DNA of 64,000 nucleotides from Myotis daubentonii (lineage: Eukaryota > Chordata > Mammalia > Chiroptera > Vespertilionidae), in NCBI RefSeq assembly GCF_963259705.1, contig NC_081844.1, positions 25,064,294 through 25,128,293 on the forward strand, given 5' to 3'. This document shows, piece by piece, positions 25,448 through 36,009 of this stretch. Made by a program: the position numbers and the translations under genes. The notes beneath the pieces were generated by a model. It was not told the origin of the DNA and searched no databases. It saw only the letters and a list, made by a program, of their open reading frames with translations. Every line of letters starts with the position of its first letter. Position 1 is the first letter of the stretch.

Positions 25448-25877
25448 AAAAAAATATATATTTTATTGATTTTTTTACAGAGAGGAAGGGAGAGGGATAG
25501 AGAGTTAGAAACATCAATGAGAGAGAAACATCGATCAGCTGCCTCCTGCACACCCCCTACTGGGGATATGCCCACAACCAAGGTACATGCCCTTGACCGG
25601 AATAGAACCCGGGACCCTTGAGTCTGCAGGCTGATGCTCTATCCCAGGGAGTCCTCAAACTACGGACCGCGGGCCACATGCAAATATAAATATTGTATTT
25701 GTTCCCGTTTTGTTTTTTTACTTCAAAATAAGATATGTGCAGTGTGCATAGGAATTTGTTCATAGTTTTTTTAAAACTATATTCTGCCCCTCCAACGGTC
25801 TGAGGGACAGTGAACTGTCCCCCTGTTTAAAAAGTTTGAGGACCCCTGCTCTATCCACTGAGCCAAACTGGTTAGGG
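25448..25877 (-). mobile_element. VES SINE split by a hAT element
   Basis: Bounded by a perfect 17-bp duplication, ctcctcttgcaattttt (25431-25447, 25878-25894). The SINE is interrupted at ctctatcc by the hAT at 25645. Confidence 0.93.
25645..25848. mobile_element. Non-autonomous hAT inside a VES SINE
   Basis: Inverted ends cagggagtcctcaaact and agtttgaggacccctg, with a perfect 8-bp duplication ctctatcc (25637-25644, 25849-25856). Length 204 bases. Confidence 0.93.
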
Positions 25878-26455
25878 CTCCTCTTGCAATTTTTGAAATA
25901 GTTTGAGGATAGGTTTTAGTTCTTCTTTGAATGTTTGGTAAAACTCGCCTATAAATCCATCTAGTCCAGACTTTCATTTGCTGCGAGTTTTGTGATTACT
26001 GCTTCAATTTCATCAGTTGTTATCAGCCTATTCAGGTTTTGTGATTCTTCCAGATTGAGTTTTGAAAGATTGCATTTTCCAGAAAGTTACCAATTTCACC
26101 CAGTGTTTAGTTTGTTGGCATATAGATATCCACAGCATTTTCTAACAATCCTTTGTGTTTCTGTGGTGTTAGCTGTTACTTCGTCTCTTTCTTTTATGAT
26201 TTTATTTATTTGGGTCCTCTGACTTTGTTTCTTGATGAATCTGGCTGTAGGTTCATCAATCCTGTTTATCTTTTCAAAAACGAGCTCTAGGATACATTGA
26301 TCTTTTATATTGTTGTGGTGTTTTTATTTTTTAGTCTCTATGTCATTTATTTCCACTCAGACCTTTATTATTTCCTTCCTTCTACTTACTCTGAGCCTTA
26401 CTTGTTATTCTCTTTCTGTTTTTCTTTAAGTTATAGGGTTAGATAGTTTAATAGA

Positions 26456-26846
26456 TGTGGAGACCCGCTCCCAAATGGTCCCGTAGGGTAATGGCGGCGT
26501 GGGATGAAAGCACCGGAGACCGGGGTTTAGGAGGACGGGCACAAGGCACCAGCCACTTTATTTTTTACACACACTGTTTTATAGCTAAGCTGTGGCTGGT
26601 CATGCTTCATAGATCACTGCTAGGGCTTGGCCTATCATGGGGAAGTAGCAGATCGTTACAGACTGGACAAGACTGGGCAAGCTTTGTCTAGTTCCATCTA
26701 TGTTTGATAGTTGCTATGACAAACAGTTACTATGACAAAATGTCTGCTTGCCTAGATCACAAGAACTGGGGTGCAAGCCAAGTTCATTTCCTTTACATGA
26801 CTTGGAGTGGGGTCAGGCCATGCCTGCAGCCCCACGGCTTCTTACA
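26456..26846 (-). mobile_element. Solo LTR in L1 copy 3
   Basis: Starts TGTGGAGACC and ends TTCTTACA, with aataga on both sides (26450-26455, 26847-26852). The 6-bp duplication suits a class II type. The antisense polyadenylation signal is ctttattttttac. Confidence 0.85.
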
Positions 26847-27495
26847 AATAGATATATTTCTTGTTCTTGAGGTAGGTCTGTAATGCTCTGTACTTCCCTC
26901 TCAGGACCATTTTTGCTGTGTGCCATAGATTTGGGGTTGTTGCATGTTTATTTTCATTTGTTTCCAGGAAGTTCTTTATTTCTTCCTTGATATCATTAGT
27001 AACCCATTCATTGTTTAATAGAATGCTATTTATCCTCCATGTGTTTAAATGTTATTGAGAGTTTTTATTGATGTTGATTTCTAGTTTTATGCCATTGCGA
27101 TCCAAGAAGATGGCTGGTATGATTTCAATCTTCTTGAAATTGCAGAGACTTGGTTTTTGTCATAACACATGGTATATCTTTGAGAATGTTTCATGTGCAC
27201 TGGAGAAGAATGTATATTCTGCAGCTTTTGGATGAAATGTTCTGTAATATCAATTAAATCCATCTGATGTAGTATGTCTTTAAGGTCACTGTTTCCTTTT
27301 AAATTTTTTGTCTGGAAGATCTATCCAGTGTAGTCAGTGGGGTGTTAAAGTCCCCTACTATGATTGCATTGCTGTCTATCTCTGCCTAAGTCCTGCAAGT
27401 GCTTTTTATATATTTAGGTGTTCCTATGTTGGGTGCATATATGTTTACCAGGGTTATATCCTCTAGTTGGATTGATCCCTTTATTATTACTAGTA

Positions 27496-27822
27496 CAGTA
27501 GGCTCTCGTGTTACATCGGAGATCCGTTCCTACAGCACGACATAACGTGATTTTTACTGTAAGTCAGAACCCACCTACATAAGCCCCTATGTCACTCACA
27601 TGGAGCATATACATCGCAGTAAGGAAGTTAAACAGTAAAACAAAATTAAAAGAAAGATAACAATTCCTGACATTTACTTGTGGTAAATAAATAATAAAAA
27701 ACATAAAGCACATATGTACATACATCAAAATGACGAAAAAAAAATTTTATAAATAAATGGGAGATGGCGATGTAACCACAAAACAACGCACATCAAGTCC
27801 AACGTAACCCAAAGACTGCCTG
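27496..27822. mobile_element. Tc1/mariner-superfamily element (Tigger-like)
   Basis: Ends cagtaggctctcgtgttac and gtaacccaaagactgcctg form imperfect inverted repeats, with TA on each side. No transposase frame. It sits in L1 ORF2. Confidence 0.75.
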
Positions 27823-27831
27823 TATGTAGTA

Positions 27832-28101
27832 TCATTCTCTGTCTCTTGGTATAACTTTGGTTTTGGAGTATAGCTTCTCAGATATAAGTATTGTTTCCCC
27901 TGCTTTTATATTGTATGGAATAGATTTTTCCACCTCTTCACTTTCATCCTGTGAGTCTTTTGTTCTATGTTGAGTCTCTTGTAGACAGCATATATAGGCT
28001 TCATATTTTCTTAACCATTCAGCTACCCTATGTTTTTTGATTGAAGCATGTAATCTATTTACATTTAAGGTTACTATTTCTAGGTACTTATCTATTACCA
28101 C
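27832..28101 (-). pseudogene. L1 ORF2 endonuclease remnant (copy 3)
   Basis: The minus-strand frame reads LEIVTLNVNRLHASIKKHRV, YICCLQETQHRTKD and ISEKLYSKTKVIPRDRE, the start of the L1 endonuclease. It is cut off by the mariner-type element. Confidence 0.8.
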
Positions 28102-28504
28102 TTTTATTCTTTACGCCTATGTTCTTCTCTCTCTCTCTCTTTCTTCATCTTCTCACATTTAACATTTCTTGCAATGCTGGTTTATCTTAATAAACTCCTT
28201 TAGTGTTTGTTTTTTGTTTGTTTGTTTGTTTGTTTGGTGGTGGTGGTGGATTTTTGGTCTGGGAAGCTCTTTATTTCACCTTCAATTTTAAATGATAGCC
28301 TTACTGGATAGAGGAGTCTTGTTTACCATTTCTTTTTTTTCATTATTCGAATACTTCATGCCATTCCCTTCTGGCCTACAGTGTTTCTGTTGAGAAATAA
28401 GCTAACTGTCTTATGGGAACTCCCTTGTGGGTAACTGATTGTCTCTCTCTTGCTGCACTTAAGAATCTCTTTTTGTCTTTAATGTTTGCCATATTAATTA
28501 TCAT

Positions 28505-28830
28505 GTGTCTGGAACATTCTTCCCCAGATATCTTCGTAGCTCTTGCCTCCTCACTTCCTTCATGTCTTTCCTCAAATGTCACTTTCTTAGGGAGGCCTCC
28601 CCAGCACTCTACTTAGTTTGGCAGCCCTGCCCCACCAGCATCCCCCTCCCTCTTCATTAATGTTCCCATTCCTGACATTCTCCACAATATTCTCATGTAT
28701 CACATTCATGATCTCCCACATGGGAATATCAGCCCCATGGGGTAGAGGTTTTGCTCTGGCTTGTTCCCACATGCACCCCCAGAGCCTAGAACAGTGTCTG
28801 TGATGCAACATTTGTTGAGTGAATAAGTGA
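28505..28830 (+). mobile_element. Old L2/MIR-type 3' end
   Basis: Ends cctagaacagtgtctgtgat and aacatttgttgagtgaataa, the typical L2 3' end. Confidence 0.6.
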
Positions 28831-28999
28831 CTGTCAGATCTGTAAAAGGAGGAGGATACCGCCTATTTCATCTCAGACAGTAGAAAGATGAACTAAACAA
28901 CCTGTGAGGTACAAAGAAGAGGCTGTGACAGCACAGATGGTGGGGGACAGTGCCATCACCCACTCAGGACTTTTAAAAATTGGGGTGAGATTCACAATG

Positions 29000-29345
29000 A
29001 GGTGAAATTTACCATTTAAAAGTGAATATTCGGTGGTATTAAACATTTACATGCTGGGTGGCCACCACATCTATCGTTACTTCATTCATTTTGGTGGTTG
29101 AATACTATTCCATTTTGTGGATGGATCACATTTGTTCATCCATTCATTTGTCAATGAACCCTGGCTTGTTTGCACCTTTTGGCGATTGGGAAATCTTGCT
29201 GCAATGAACATGGTGTACAAGTATTTGTTGGAGTCCTTGCTCTCAGTTATTTTAGGTATTTACATAAGAGTTGAGTTGCTAGGTCATAGGGGAACTCTGT
29301 TTAACTTTTTAAGGAAGTGCCAAAATGTTATATACAACTGGTGAA
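29000..29345 (-). mobile_element. Old L1 3' fragment
   Basis: gttgaatactattccatttt, gcaatgaacatggtgtacaa and gttgctaggtcatagggg are reversed old L1 3' text. Confidence 0.65.
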
Positions 29346-29963
29346 GCGAGACCCCAATCTGATAGAGTGCTAGGGATGGGTTTACACTTAATGAAGCCCC
29401 TGGCTCTCAGAATACATCACTTCTTTCTGAGACTGGTCATGACCATCAGCACCATTGCCCAAGACCCCAAATGTCTGTGATGGAGGATGGATTAAGCTGC
29501 AGAAACTAAGGCATGAAGAGAAGTTGACTTGGGCACTCAGCCTACAACCCCCTTCCTTCCACACCCTGGCCCACATTCTGGGACCCTTGCAGGGTCCCTG
29601 GGAGGCAGGAACCCATCATCACTGGGTACTGTCAGCCCTCAGCCCACCACTCCCAGGCGCCCTTGCAGAATGGGGAAGAGGTTGTGAGCTTCGATAAAGA
29701 GACCAAATCATCACTGAGTGTTATCAGCTCTGTACTGCACAGCTTCCTGTTGGCCTCTGTCAGTTCCTCCACTGCCCACCACCCTCCATACCCCTACAGC
29801 TGATCCCTTCCCCACTGGGGCCACCCCCAGCCTGGGCACCTCTTTGAATCTCACATTCCTGTTCTTCCTCTAACCACTTCTCATTAGAAACTTAAACATT
29901 TTTAAAGTTCCAAAAAAAAGTTTTACAGGGTCTCAGGGTCAGAGAATCAATTTCCCATAACCA
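29346..29963. other. Non-coding, GC-richer unique sequence
   Basis: No exon with family resemblance and no repeat recognised. Confidence 0.4.
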
Positions 29964-30180
29964 GTCCTAACCGATTTGGCTCAATGGATAGAGTGTCGTC
30001 CTGTGGACTGAAGGGTCCCAGGTCTGATTTCAGTGAAGAGCACAGGCCCAGGTTGCAGGCTCAATCCCCAGTACGGGGCATGCATGGGGCAGCGAATCAA
30101 TGAGTCTCTCTCATCATTGATGTTTCTATCTCTCTCTCCCTCTCCCTTCCTCTCTGAAATCAATATTCTTTTAAATATAT
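29964..30180 (+). mobile_element. VES SINE
   Basis: Head cctaaccgatttggctcaat and body ggctcaatccccagtacgg, with a CT-rich tail. Confidence 0.88.
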
Positions 30181-30601
30181 TTAAAAGAAAAAAATATTTT
30201 TAAAATATTTCCCATGACCAGCTTTAGTTTACTTTATTTTTAATGCTATGAGGATCCCAAACTTCAGTCCCCCACTAAGAACTGGGATTACCCTGCTCTC
30301 TCCTCCACCACCTCAAATTTTGTTTCTTATTCTCTCATTCATTTTTGCAAACCATTAGGTCATACCTTTTCTATATATTTTAATTTATTTGTCAATTGTA
30401 CCTCAGTAAAGCTGAAAAAATAAGATTCTACTACAAAATCCATTGAGCAAATTAACATGTTTGTATGTAACTCTGTGATTAGAATAGAGAAAGGAGTATG
30501 TTGTTAAGACTCAGCTATTTCATTGCATATCCCTGTGGTTCTTTCTCACAGTTGTGTAATATTCCAATCCACTCTATCCAGTGGCTGAGGAAGCATTAAG
30601 G
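30181..30601. other. Non-coding stretch
   Basis: Nothing recognised. Confidence 0.35.
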
Positions 30602-30616
30602 TTCCATTAAAGTCTT

Positions 30617-30834
30617 TTTTTTTAATATACTCTACTGTTTTTTTACAGAGAGGAAGGGAGAGGGATAGAGAGTTAGAAACATCGATGAGAGAGAAACATC
30701 AAACAGCTGCCTCCTGCACATCTCCTACTGGGGATGTGCCCGCAGCCAAGGTACATGCCCTTGACTGGAATCAAACCCGGGACCCTTCAGTCCGCAGGCC
30801 AACGCACTATCCACTGAGCCAAACCAGTCAGGGC
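30617..30834 (-). mobile_element. VES SINE
   Basis: Perfect 15-bp duplication ttccattaaagtctt (30602-30616, 30835-30849). The plus strand ends gagccaaaccagtcaggg. Confidence 0.93.
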
Positions 30835-30889
30835 TTCCATTAAAGTCTTAATTACCATAATTTTCCTGGGATGCCTTGAGGATCATTGG

Positions 30890-31112
30890 TACGCCCAAAT
30901 GGTGGGACTCAGTGACTGAGCATCAACCTATGAACCAGGGGGTCATGGTTTGATTCCTGGTCTGGGCACATGCCCAGGTTGCTAGCTTGGTCCCCAGTGT
31001 GGGGTGTGAAAGGGGCAGCCGATAGATGATTCTCTCTTATAATTGATGTTTCTATCTCTCTCTCCCTCTCCCTTCCTCTCTGAAATCTATATAAATTTAT
31101 CTTTAAAAAGAT
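30890..31112 (+). mobile_element. VES SINE
   Basis: Head gtgggactcagtgactgagc, body gtccccagtgtggggtgtg, CT-rich tail. It is opposite in direction to the SINE 55 bases upstream. Confidence 0.85.
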
Positions 31113-31795
31113 ATTAAAGATCATTGGTGTTGCCCCTTTTAAATAATTCACCCTTCAGTTGGCTCTTACTTCCCTTTATCTTGTTGATCACTGGGAGGGG
31201 GTGAAGCTGGGGACACTCTGAGGTCCAGCTGCCCCTTTAGGAGCTCTCAATGCTCCACCTGGAGGGGACGGGGGCAAGGCACTCACTGCCCAGAGTCTTG
31301 CAGCTGCTTATAACCCCACTCCACCCCAGCCCATGTCCCAGCCCCCAATCCAGGCCCCAGTGAGCTCAGCATTGATGGGGAAGGGGAAGTGGGTTGCTAG
31401 GAACTGGGGTTGGTTTGGGTTTTGTGGGTGTCCCCGCAGCTTCCTGAGGCCTTCATTTCCTAGAAGCAGAGGGCATGCAAGGGTGACAGCTCACCCCCCA
31501 TTTTCCTACCACAATAGGGACTTGGGGTGAAGGAGACAGAAAGGTGTCCCCCCCACAAGGCATCACAGCCTCTTGCTTCTCTTCTCATCACTTTGGGTTC
31601 CGCCACCCGACCTCCATCTATGTCCACATTCAAGCAGACACACTCCTCACCCTCCAACCCAAGATTCCCCAAGTCCCAATCCCAGAAACTCAGAAGCCTG
31701 GGCTAATCTTGGGGACCCAAGCCCGGAGGCACACATGTGGTCCCCCCACCCACACTCTGCCTCAGGTCAAGGCCCCAAATAGCTGGGCTTCTATA
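31113..31795. other. Non-coding, GC-rich unique sequence
   Basis: No gene model can be supported. The plus-strand frame at 31544-31813 lacks splice-site support and family resemblance. Confidence 0.4.
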
Positions 31796-31927
31796 CAGGG
31801 TGTCCCAAAATAATGTATGCACAATTGAACAGCTGACAACTCAATTTTGAAAATAAAATGTATTTTAATGAACACTGTCTTTATAATTATTCAGAGTGTG
31901 TGTATAAATTTTTGAAGGGACACCCTA
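31796..31927. mobile_element. Short mariner-type MITE
   Basis: Inverted ends cagggtgtccc and gggacaccct, next to TA. About 132 bases with no coding capacity. Confidence 0.75.
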
Positions 31928-32643
31928 TGTTTAGGAGTTCCCTCAGCAGTGCCAGGGAACTATAAACATGGCCCAGCTCAACACGCCTTCCAACTCCCTG
32001 GGCTGGGCTGGGCTGGGTGGGGGTCAGGGCTCAGGAGGATGCCAGCTGGGACTGGGCAGGGTCTGACCAGGAGTATGTGGTCAAGTGGATTCTGAAAACC
32101 TGGCCTGGGGGGAACCCAGGTGTCCAGCCTGCAGGAGGAGACAAAGGGTCCATTGACCCACCTGATCCTGGGTCTGGGGTCAGGGCTGGCCAGCAGCCTC
32201 CCACCTCCTTTCCTCACTCTCTGGTGCTTCCTGCTTGGGGACAGCTGTCTAGCCCCACAATAGCTGTGCCGCCCTCTTATGCCCCCCTTCACCCAGAGAC
32301 CCCAACTGACCCTCACCTCAACTGGGGCTTGGAAGGGTGCTGGACGTGGGCTGGTGGCACAGGAAGGGGCCAGGACATTGAGGTCCCCTCATCTTCCGCA
32401 CAGCGGAGGGCATTGCAGAGAGGACAGTCATCCTAACAGCCACTGCTGGGGGTGATCATCTGGGCAGTTGACCAGGAAGCTACAGTTTCACACTCCTCAG
32501 GGAACCACTGTCCATTCCCTGCAGATCACTCCACTGGGGAAGGGATCGAACAAAGGGGGAGAGAGGCACCTGCGCAGTGAAGTCAGGTGAAGAGGGAAGG
32601 TGGTCACCTGTCAGTCTAGCCTGGGGAACAATGGATTGGCTAG
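31928..32643. other. Non-coding, GC-rich unique sequence
   Basis: Contains a short ggctg run (about 32000-32020). No exon or element recognised. Confidence 0.4.
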
Positions 32644-32826
32644 CAGGGGTGGGGACTCGGGCCCTCAAATTCATTTGGTCTGGCCCTGCCAGGGCATTAG
32701 GGGTGAGGAAATTAAATGTTGGACCAAATAATGCAGGCTAATTTTTAAGTTGCTAATTTTGTATGGCCTGTGAATGATGTTATAAATACCCAAATGGCCC
32801 TTAGCAGGTAAAGGTTCTCAGCCCTG
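32644..32826. mobile_element. hAT-like element
   Basis: Ends caggggtggggactcgg and aaggttctcagccctg resemble hAT termini. The target duplication is not clear. Confidence 0.5.
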
Positions 32827-33224
32827 GGCCAGGGGATGGAAACACACACAATGTGAGAAGGTTCAAATCCCCAGAGTCCTCTCTCTCTTCTTCCTGTGCT
32901 CCCTGTTGGTCTGTGACCGCACTCATCCCTGTGTTCCAGTGCTCCCACCCATAGCATGTGACCTTAAGCAGGCTGACTGGACTGGATTTTAATAGGGAAC
33001 AGAAGTTCTGGGAATGACCTTAACTCTGGCCCTGCAGAAGACAAGCTTGGACTTCTTCCCTGAGGAGATGGACAGAGATGGGGCCTTGGAGGGGAACCCA
33101 CTTAAGTTTTCATCATCAATAAAGCTTTCCGTGAAACCCCATCTTCCCCTGCGGCTTCAGCAAATCTGTTCCTTGCAGCACCCCACAAACTCCACTTCCA
33201 CTGATAACAGTGGGATAGTCTGAA
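32827..33224. other. Non-coding stretch
   Basis: Nothing recognised. Confidence 0.35.
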
Positions 33225-33648
33225 ATAAAAACTTTTAAACTCAAAACTAGTCATGGAAGGAGGTCAAGTCTTAGACTTGTATCTTCCCTGACAAGGGCCA
33301 ATCTTTACCTTAACTGAGCTTGTCTATTGTCTTTTTGCATCTACATAACATACCTTTGCAATGTCAGGGTAATTTCCTTTTTTCCAGACCCATCGGGGCA
33401 CAATCTCCCACCTAGACAAGAGATCACACAACCTCTCACTGTTATTGTTACCATGAGAATTGTGAACTCTTACCTCTCTTGTACCCTCCCATGTAAAGGA
33501 GTCTGTGTCTGTTCCTTTTACTTTTTATCTAATCCCAGAGATTTCTGTGCCTGCCTCCCTGATCTACCACCAGTGGATTTCTTATAACCCCCTTAGGCCT
33601 CTTCCTTTGATTATAATGTATAAAATAATGTGCAAAACTGCCATTCTT

Positions 33649-35647
33649 TTTTTTAAATTAAATCTTTATTGTTCAGATTATTACATTTGTTCCTCTTTTT
33701 TCCCCCCACAACCAACTCCCCTAAACCCAGTTCCCACCCCACCCTCCGCCCTTACTCCCCACCCACTGTCCTCATTCATAGGTGCAGGAATTTTGTCTAG
33801 TCTCTTCCCGCATCCCCCACACCCCTTTCCCCCCCAAGAATAGTCAGTCCATTCTCTTTCTATGCCCCTGATTCTATTATAATCACCAGTTCATTCTGTT
33901 CATCAGATTATTTATTCCCTTGATTCTTAGATTCACTTGTTGATAGATGTGTATTTGTTGTTCATAGTTTGTATCTTTACCTTTTTCTTCTTCTTCCTCT
34001 TCTTAAAGGATACCTTTCAGCATTTCATATAATACTGGTTTGGTGGTGATGAACTCCTTTAGCTTTTCCTTATCTGTGAAGCTCTTTATCTGACCTTCAA
34101 TTCTGAATGATAGCTTTGCTGGATAAAGTAATCTAGGTTGTAGGTTCTTGGTATTCATCACTTTGAATATTTCTTGCCACTCCCATCTGGCCTGCAAAGT
34201 TTCTGTTGAGAAATCAGCTGACAGTCATATGGGTACTCCCTTGTAGGTAACTGCCTGTCTTTCTCTTGCTGCTTTTAAGATCCTCTCTTTGTCTTTTGCT
34301 CTTGGCATTTTAATTATGATGTGTCTTGGTGTTTTTGTCTTTGGATTCCTTTTGTTTGGGGTCCTCTGCACTTCCTGGACTTGTAAGTCTATTTCTTTCA
34401 CCAGGTAGAGGAAGTTTTCTGTCATTATTTCTTCAAATAGGTTTTCAATATCTTGCTCTCTCTCTTCTTGTGGCACCTCTATAATTCGGATGTTGGTATG
34501 CTTGAAGCTGTCCCAGAGGCTCCTTACACTATCTTCATATTTTTGGATTCTTTTTTCATTTTGCCTTTCCTGTTGGGTGTTTTTTGCTTCTTCGCATTTC
34601 AAATCGTTGACTTGATTCTTGTGATCCTCTGGTCTGCTGTTGGGAGTCTGTATAGTATTCTTTATTTCAGTCAGTGTATGCTTAATTTCTAGTTGGTCCT
34701 TTATCACAACATCGAAGTTCTCACTAGATTTCTTGAGGATCTCACTACATTTATCGATGGTCTCACAAGTCTTTTCGAGGATCTTACTAAATTTATCAGC
34801 AGCTTCTAGACAGTTCTTGAAAAACCTTAAAAGTGTGGTTTTGAACTCTATATCCAGCAGTTTGCTTTCCTCCATTTTTGTCATTTGTGTCTTGTTTCTT
34901 TGTCTCCGCATTTTTTATGCTTTCTTGGTGTACCCCCTTGTGGTCTTTGTGCACAGTCTTGTTGTAGTTAAGCCTTGCTTGTTGTAGTAGGTAACACTGG
35001 GGGGGATTTGTCCTCCAGGCCAATTGGCTGTGAGAATCAGCTGTGTCTGCAGTGGGAGAACTTCTGTCCTGGATCTTTAGGGAGGTGCTAATCTAGCCTC
35101 TGCCTGAGGCTATCCAGCAAATGCCTCCGTGCAAGGCTTGGGCGGGGCGGGTCCCAGGGGATCAACAGGGTGGCAGAGCGACCAGTTATGGCTGCTCTCA
35201 GTCCTGCCTTCAGAGGCTCTGCTTATCAGTGTCCTAGCAATTGCTGCAAGTACCTCAGAGAGAAAGCTGCCCTCGAGTTCCTACCAATGCCAGACAGTCC
35301 TGCTTCTCCCGTTTGAATCTGGGTCCCCAGAGACTCGCCCGGAACTGGAGCTCAGAGCCTGAGACTACCTCCTGATTGAAAACAACAACTGTGCCCTCAG
35401 CCGCTAGCCCGTTCCGCATGCACCTCCACACCTTTGTATTTTACTTCCGCACTGCGCCTCCTCTGAGTCTCAGTATGCTTTTCTCTTTCCTTCCAGTTAT
35501 AGAATTTCCACTCAGCCAGCCTTCCTGTGGTTCTGGGTGATGTCCGTTCCGTCTTTTAGTTGTATTTTTGAAGTGGTTGTGCGAGGCAGCAAACTCCGGT
35601 GTTTACCTGTGCCGCCATCTTGGTTTTTCTCCTCCATTGAATTTTTT
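33649..35647 (-). mobile_element. Complete HAL1 (half-L1) retrotransposon
   Basis: About 2.0 kb on the minus strand, flanked by a perfect 16-bp duplication, caaaactgccattctt (33633-33648, 35648-35663). The 5' end has the L1-like ccaagatggcggc (a YY1-type site). One ORF1-type frame follows, then a 3' UTR and a poly-A tail. There is no ORF2, which defines HAL1. It sits inside an older LTR. Confidence 0.88.
34003..34911 (-). pseudogene. HAL1 ORF1, interrupted by one stop
   Basis: The minus-strand frame starts MRRQRNKTQMTK at 34911, shows a coiled-coil-like middle, the RNA-binding part (IRIIEVPQEER, PRHIIIKMPRAKDKERIL) and VTYKGVPI. A TGA follows at about 34225-34230, where related copies have an Arg codon, so it looks like a CpG decay. 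The same frame continues to ARLLYP-like text and ends MLKGIL at 34003. Confidence 0.8.
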
Positions 35648-35775
35648 CAAAACTGCCATTCTTGAGATAATTTTCTCAATCTGTTGGGATTTTGCTTCTA
35701 GGCAATTGCTGTCAGTTTATCTTAAATAAACTCATAAAAATTCTCTACAGATTTGAATGTTTCTTCGGTTGACAG

Positions 35776-35969
35776 AGGGGAACAGAGTGTGGGGACAGGA
35801 GCCAGGGTGAAGAAGTCAAAACAATAGATGATTCTATGGAGGGTGTGGAGACAACGCCCTGGGGCAGTGCCCACACCCCCCCCCCTTCACACACAGTATA
35901 AGGGCCAGGAGGCCTCAGAAGGATGCCCAGCTGCCCAGCCTGGTGACACAGAACCACCCTGCACAGATC
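35776..35969 (+). promoter_or_regulatory. Putative promoter and 5' UTR of the ADGRE2-like gene
   Basis: The stretch between the end of an LTR (about 35775) and the start codon is the likely core promoter. It holds a TATA-like GTATAAGG at about 35896-35903, some 70 bases before the ATG. The ATG has a strong context: A at -3 and G at +4. No transcription start can be fixed from sequence alone. Confidence 0.4.
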
Positions 35970-36009
35970 ATGGGAGGCTCCCACCTCATCGTCTTTCACA
36001 TCCTACAAG
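35970..36009 (+). CDS. ADGRE2: ADGRE2-like exon 1, start of signal peptide
   Basis: This exon opens with ATG GGA GGC, giving MGG as in human ADGRE2 and ADGRE5, and continues with a short hydrophobic run (LIVFHIL). It ends in CAAG followed by gtgaga, a good donor, and leaves phase 1. I chose this start because the MGG opening is conserved and the Kozak context is strong. It joins exon 2 to complete the signal peptide. Confidence 0.8.

Larger units (their letters stand above)
24330..28504 (-). mobile_element. Antisense L1, copy 3, heavily nested
   Basis: The 3' UTR lies at about 24330-24459; ORF2 follows to about 28101 and the ORF1 C-terminal part to about 28500. It was hit by a Helitron end, a VES SINE carrying a hAT, a solo LTR and a mariner-type element. 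No frame survives. Confidence 0.8.
33225..35775 (+). mobile_element. LTR split by the HAL1, upstream of the gene
   Basis: The parts 33225-33648 and 35664-35775 join into one LTR when the HAL1 is removed. It shares text in order with the LTR at 16690-17255 (ataacatacc, ggggcacaa, tttactttttatc, taaataaactca). Its right end lies about 190 bases before the ADGRE2-like ATG. Confidence 0.6.

Noticed and set aside
31544..32436. GC-rich plus-strand frames upstream of the receptor
   Set aside because: No start context, splice signals or family resemblance; composition explains the open frames.
34225..34911. 228-residue minus-strand frame as a host gene
   Set aside because: It is ORF1 of a HAL1 retrotransposon, with RNA-binding text and a target duplication around the whole element.
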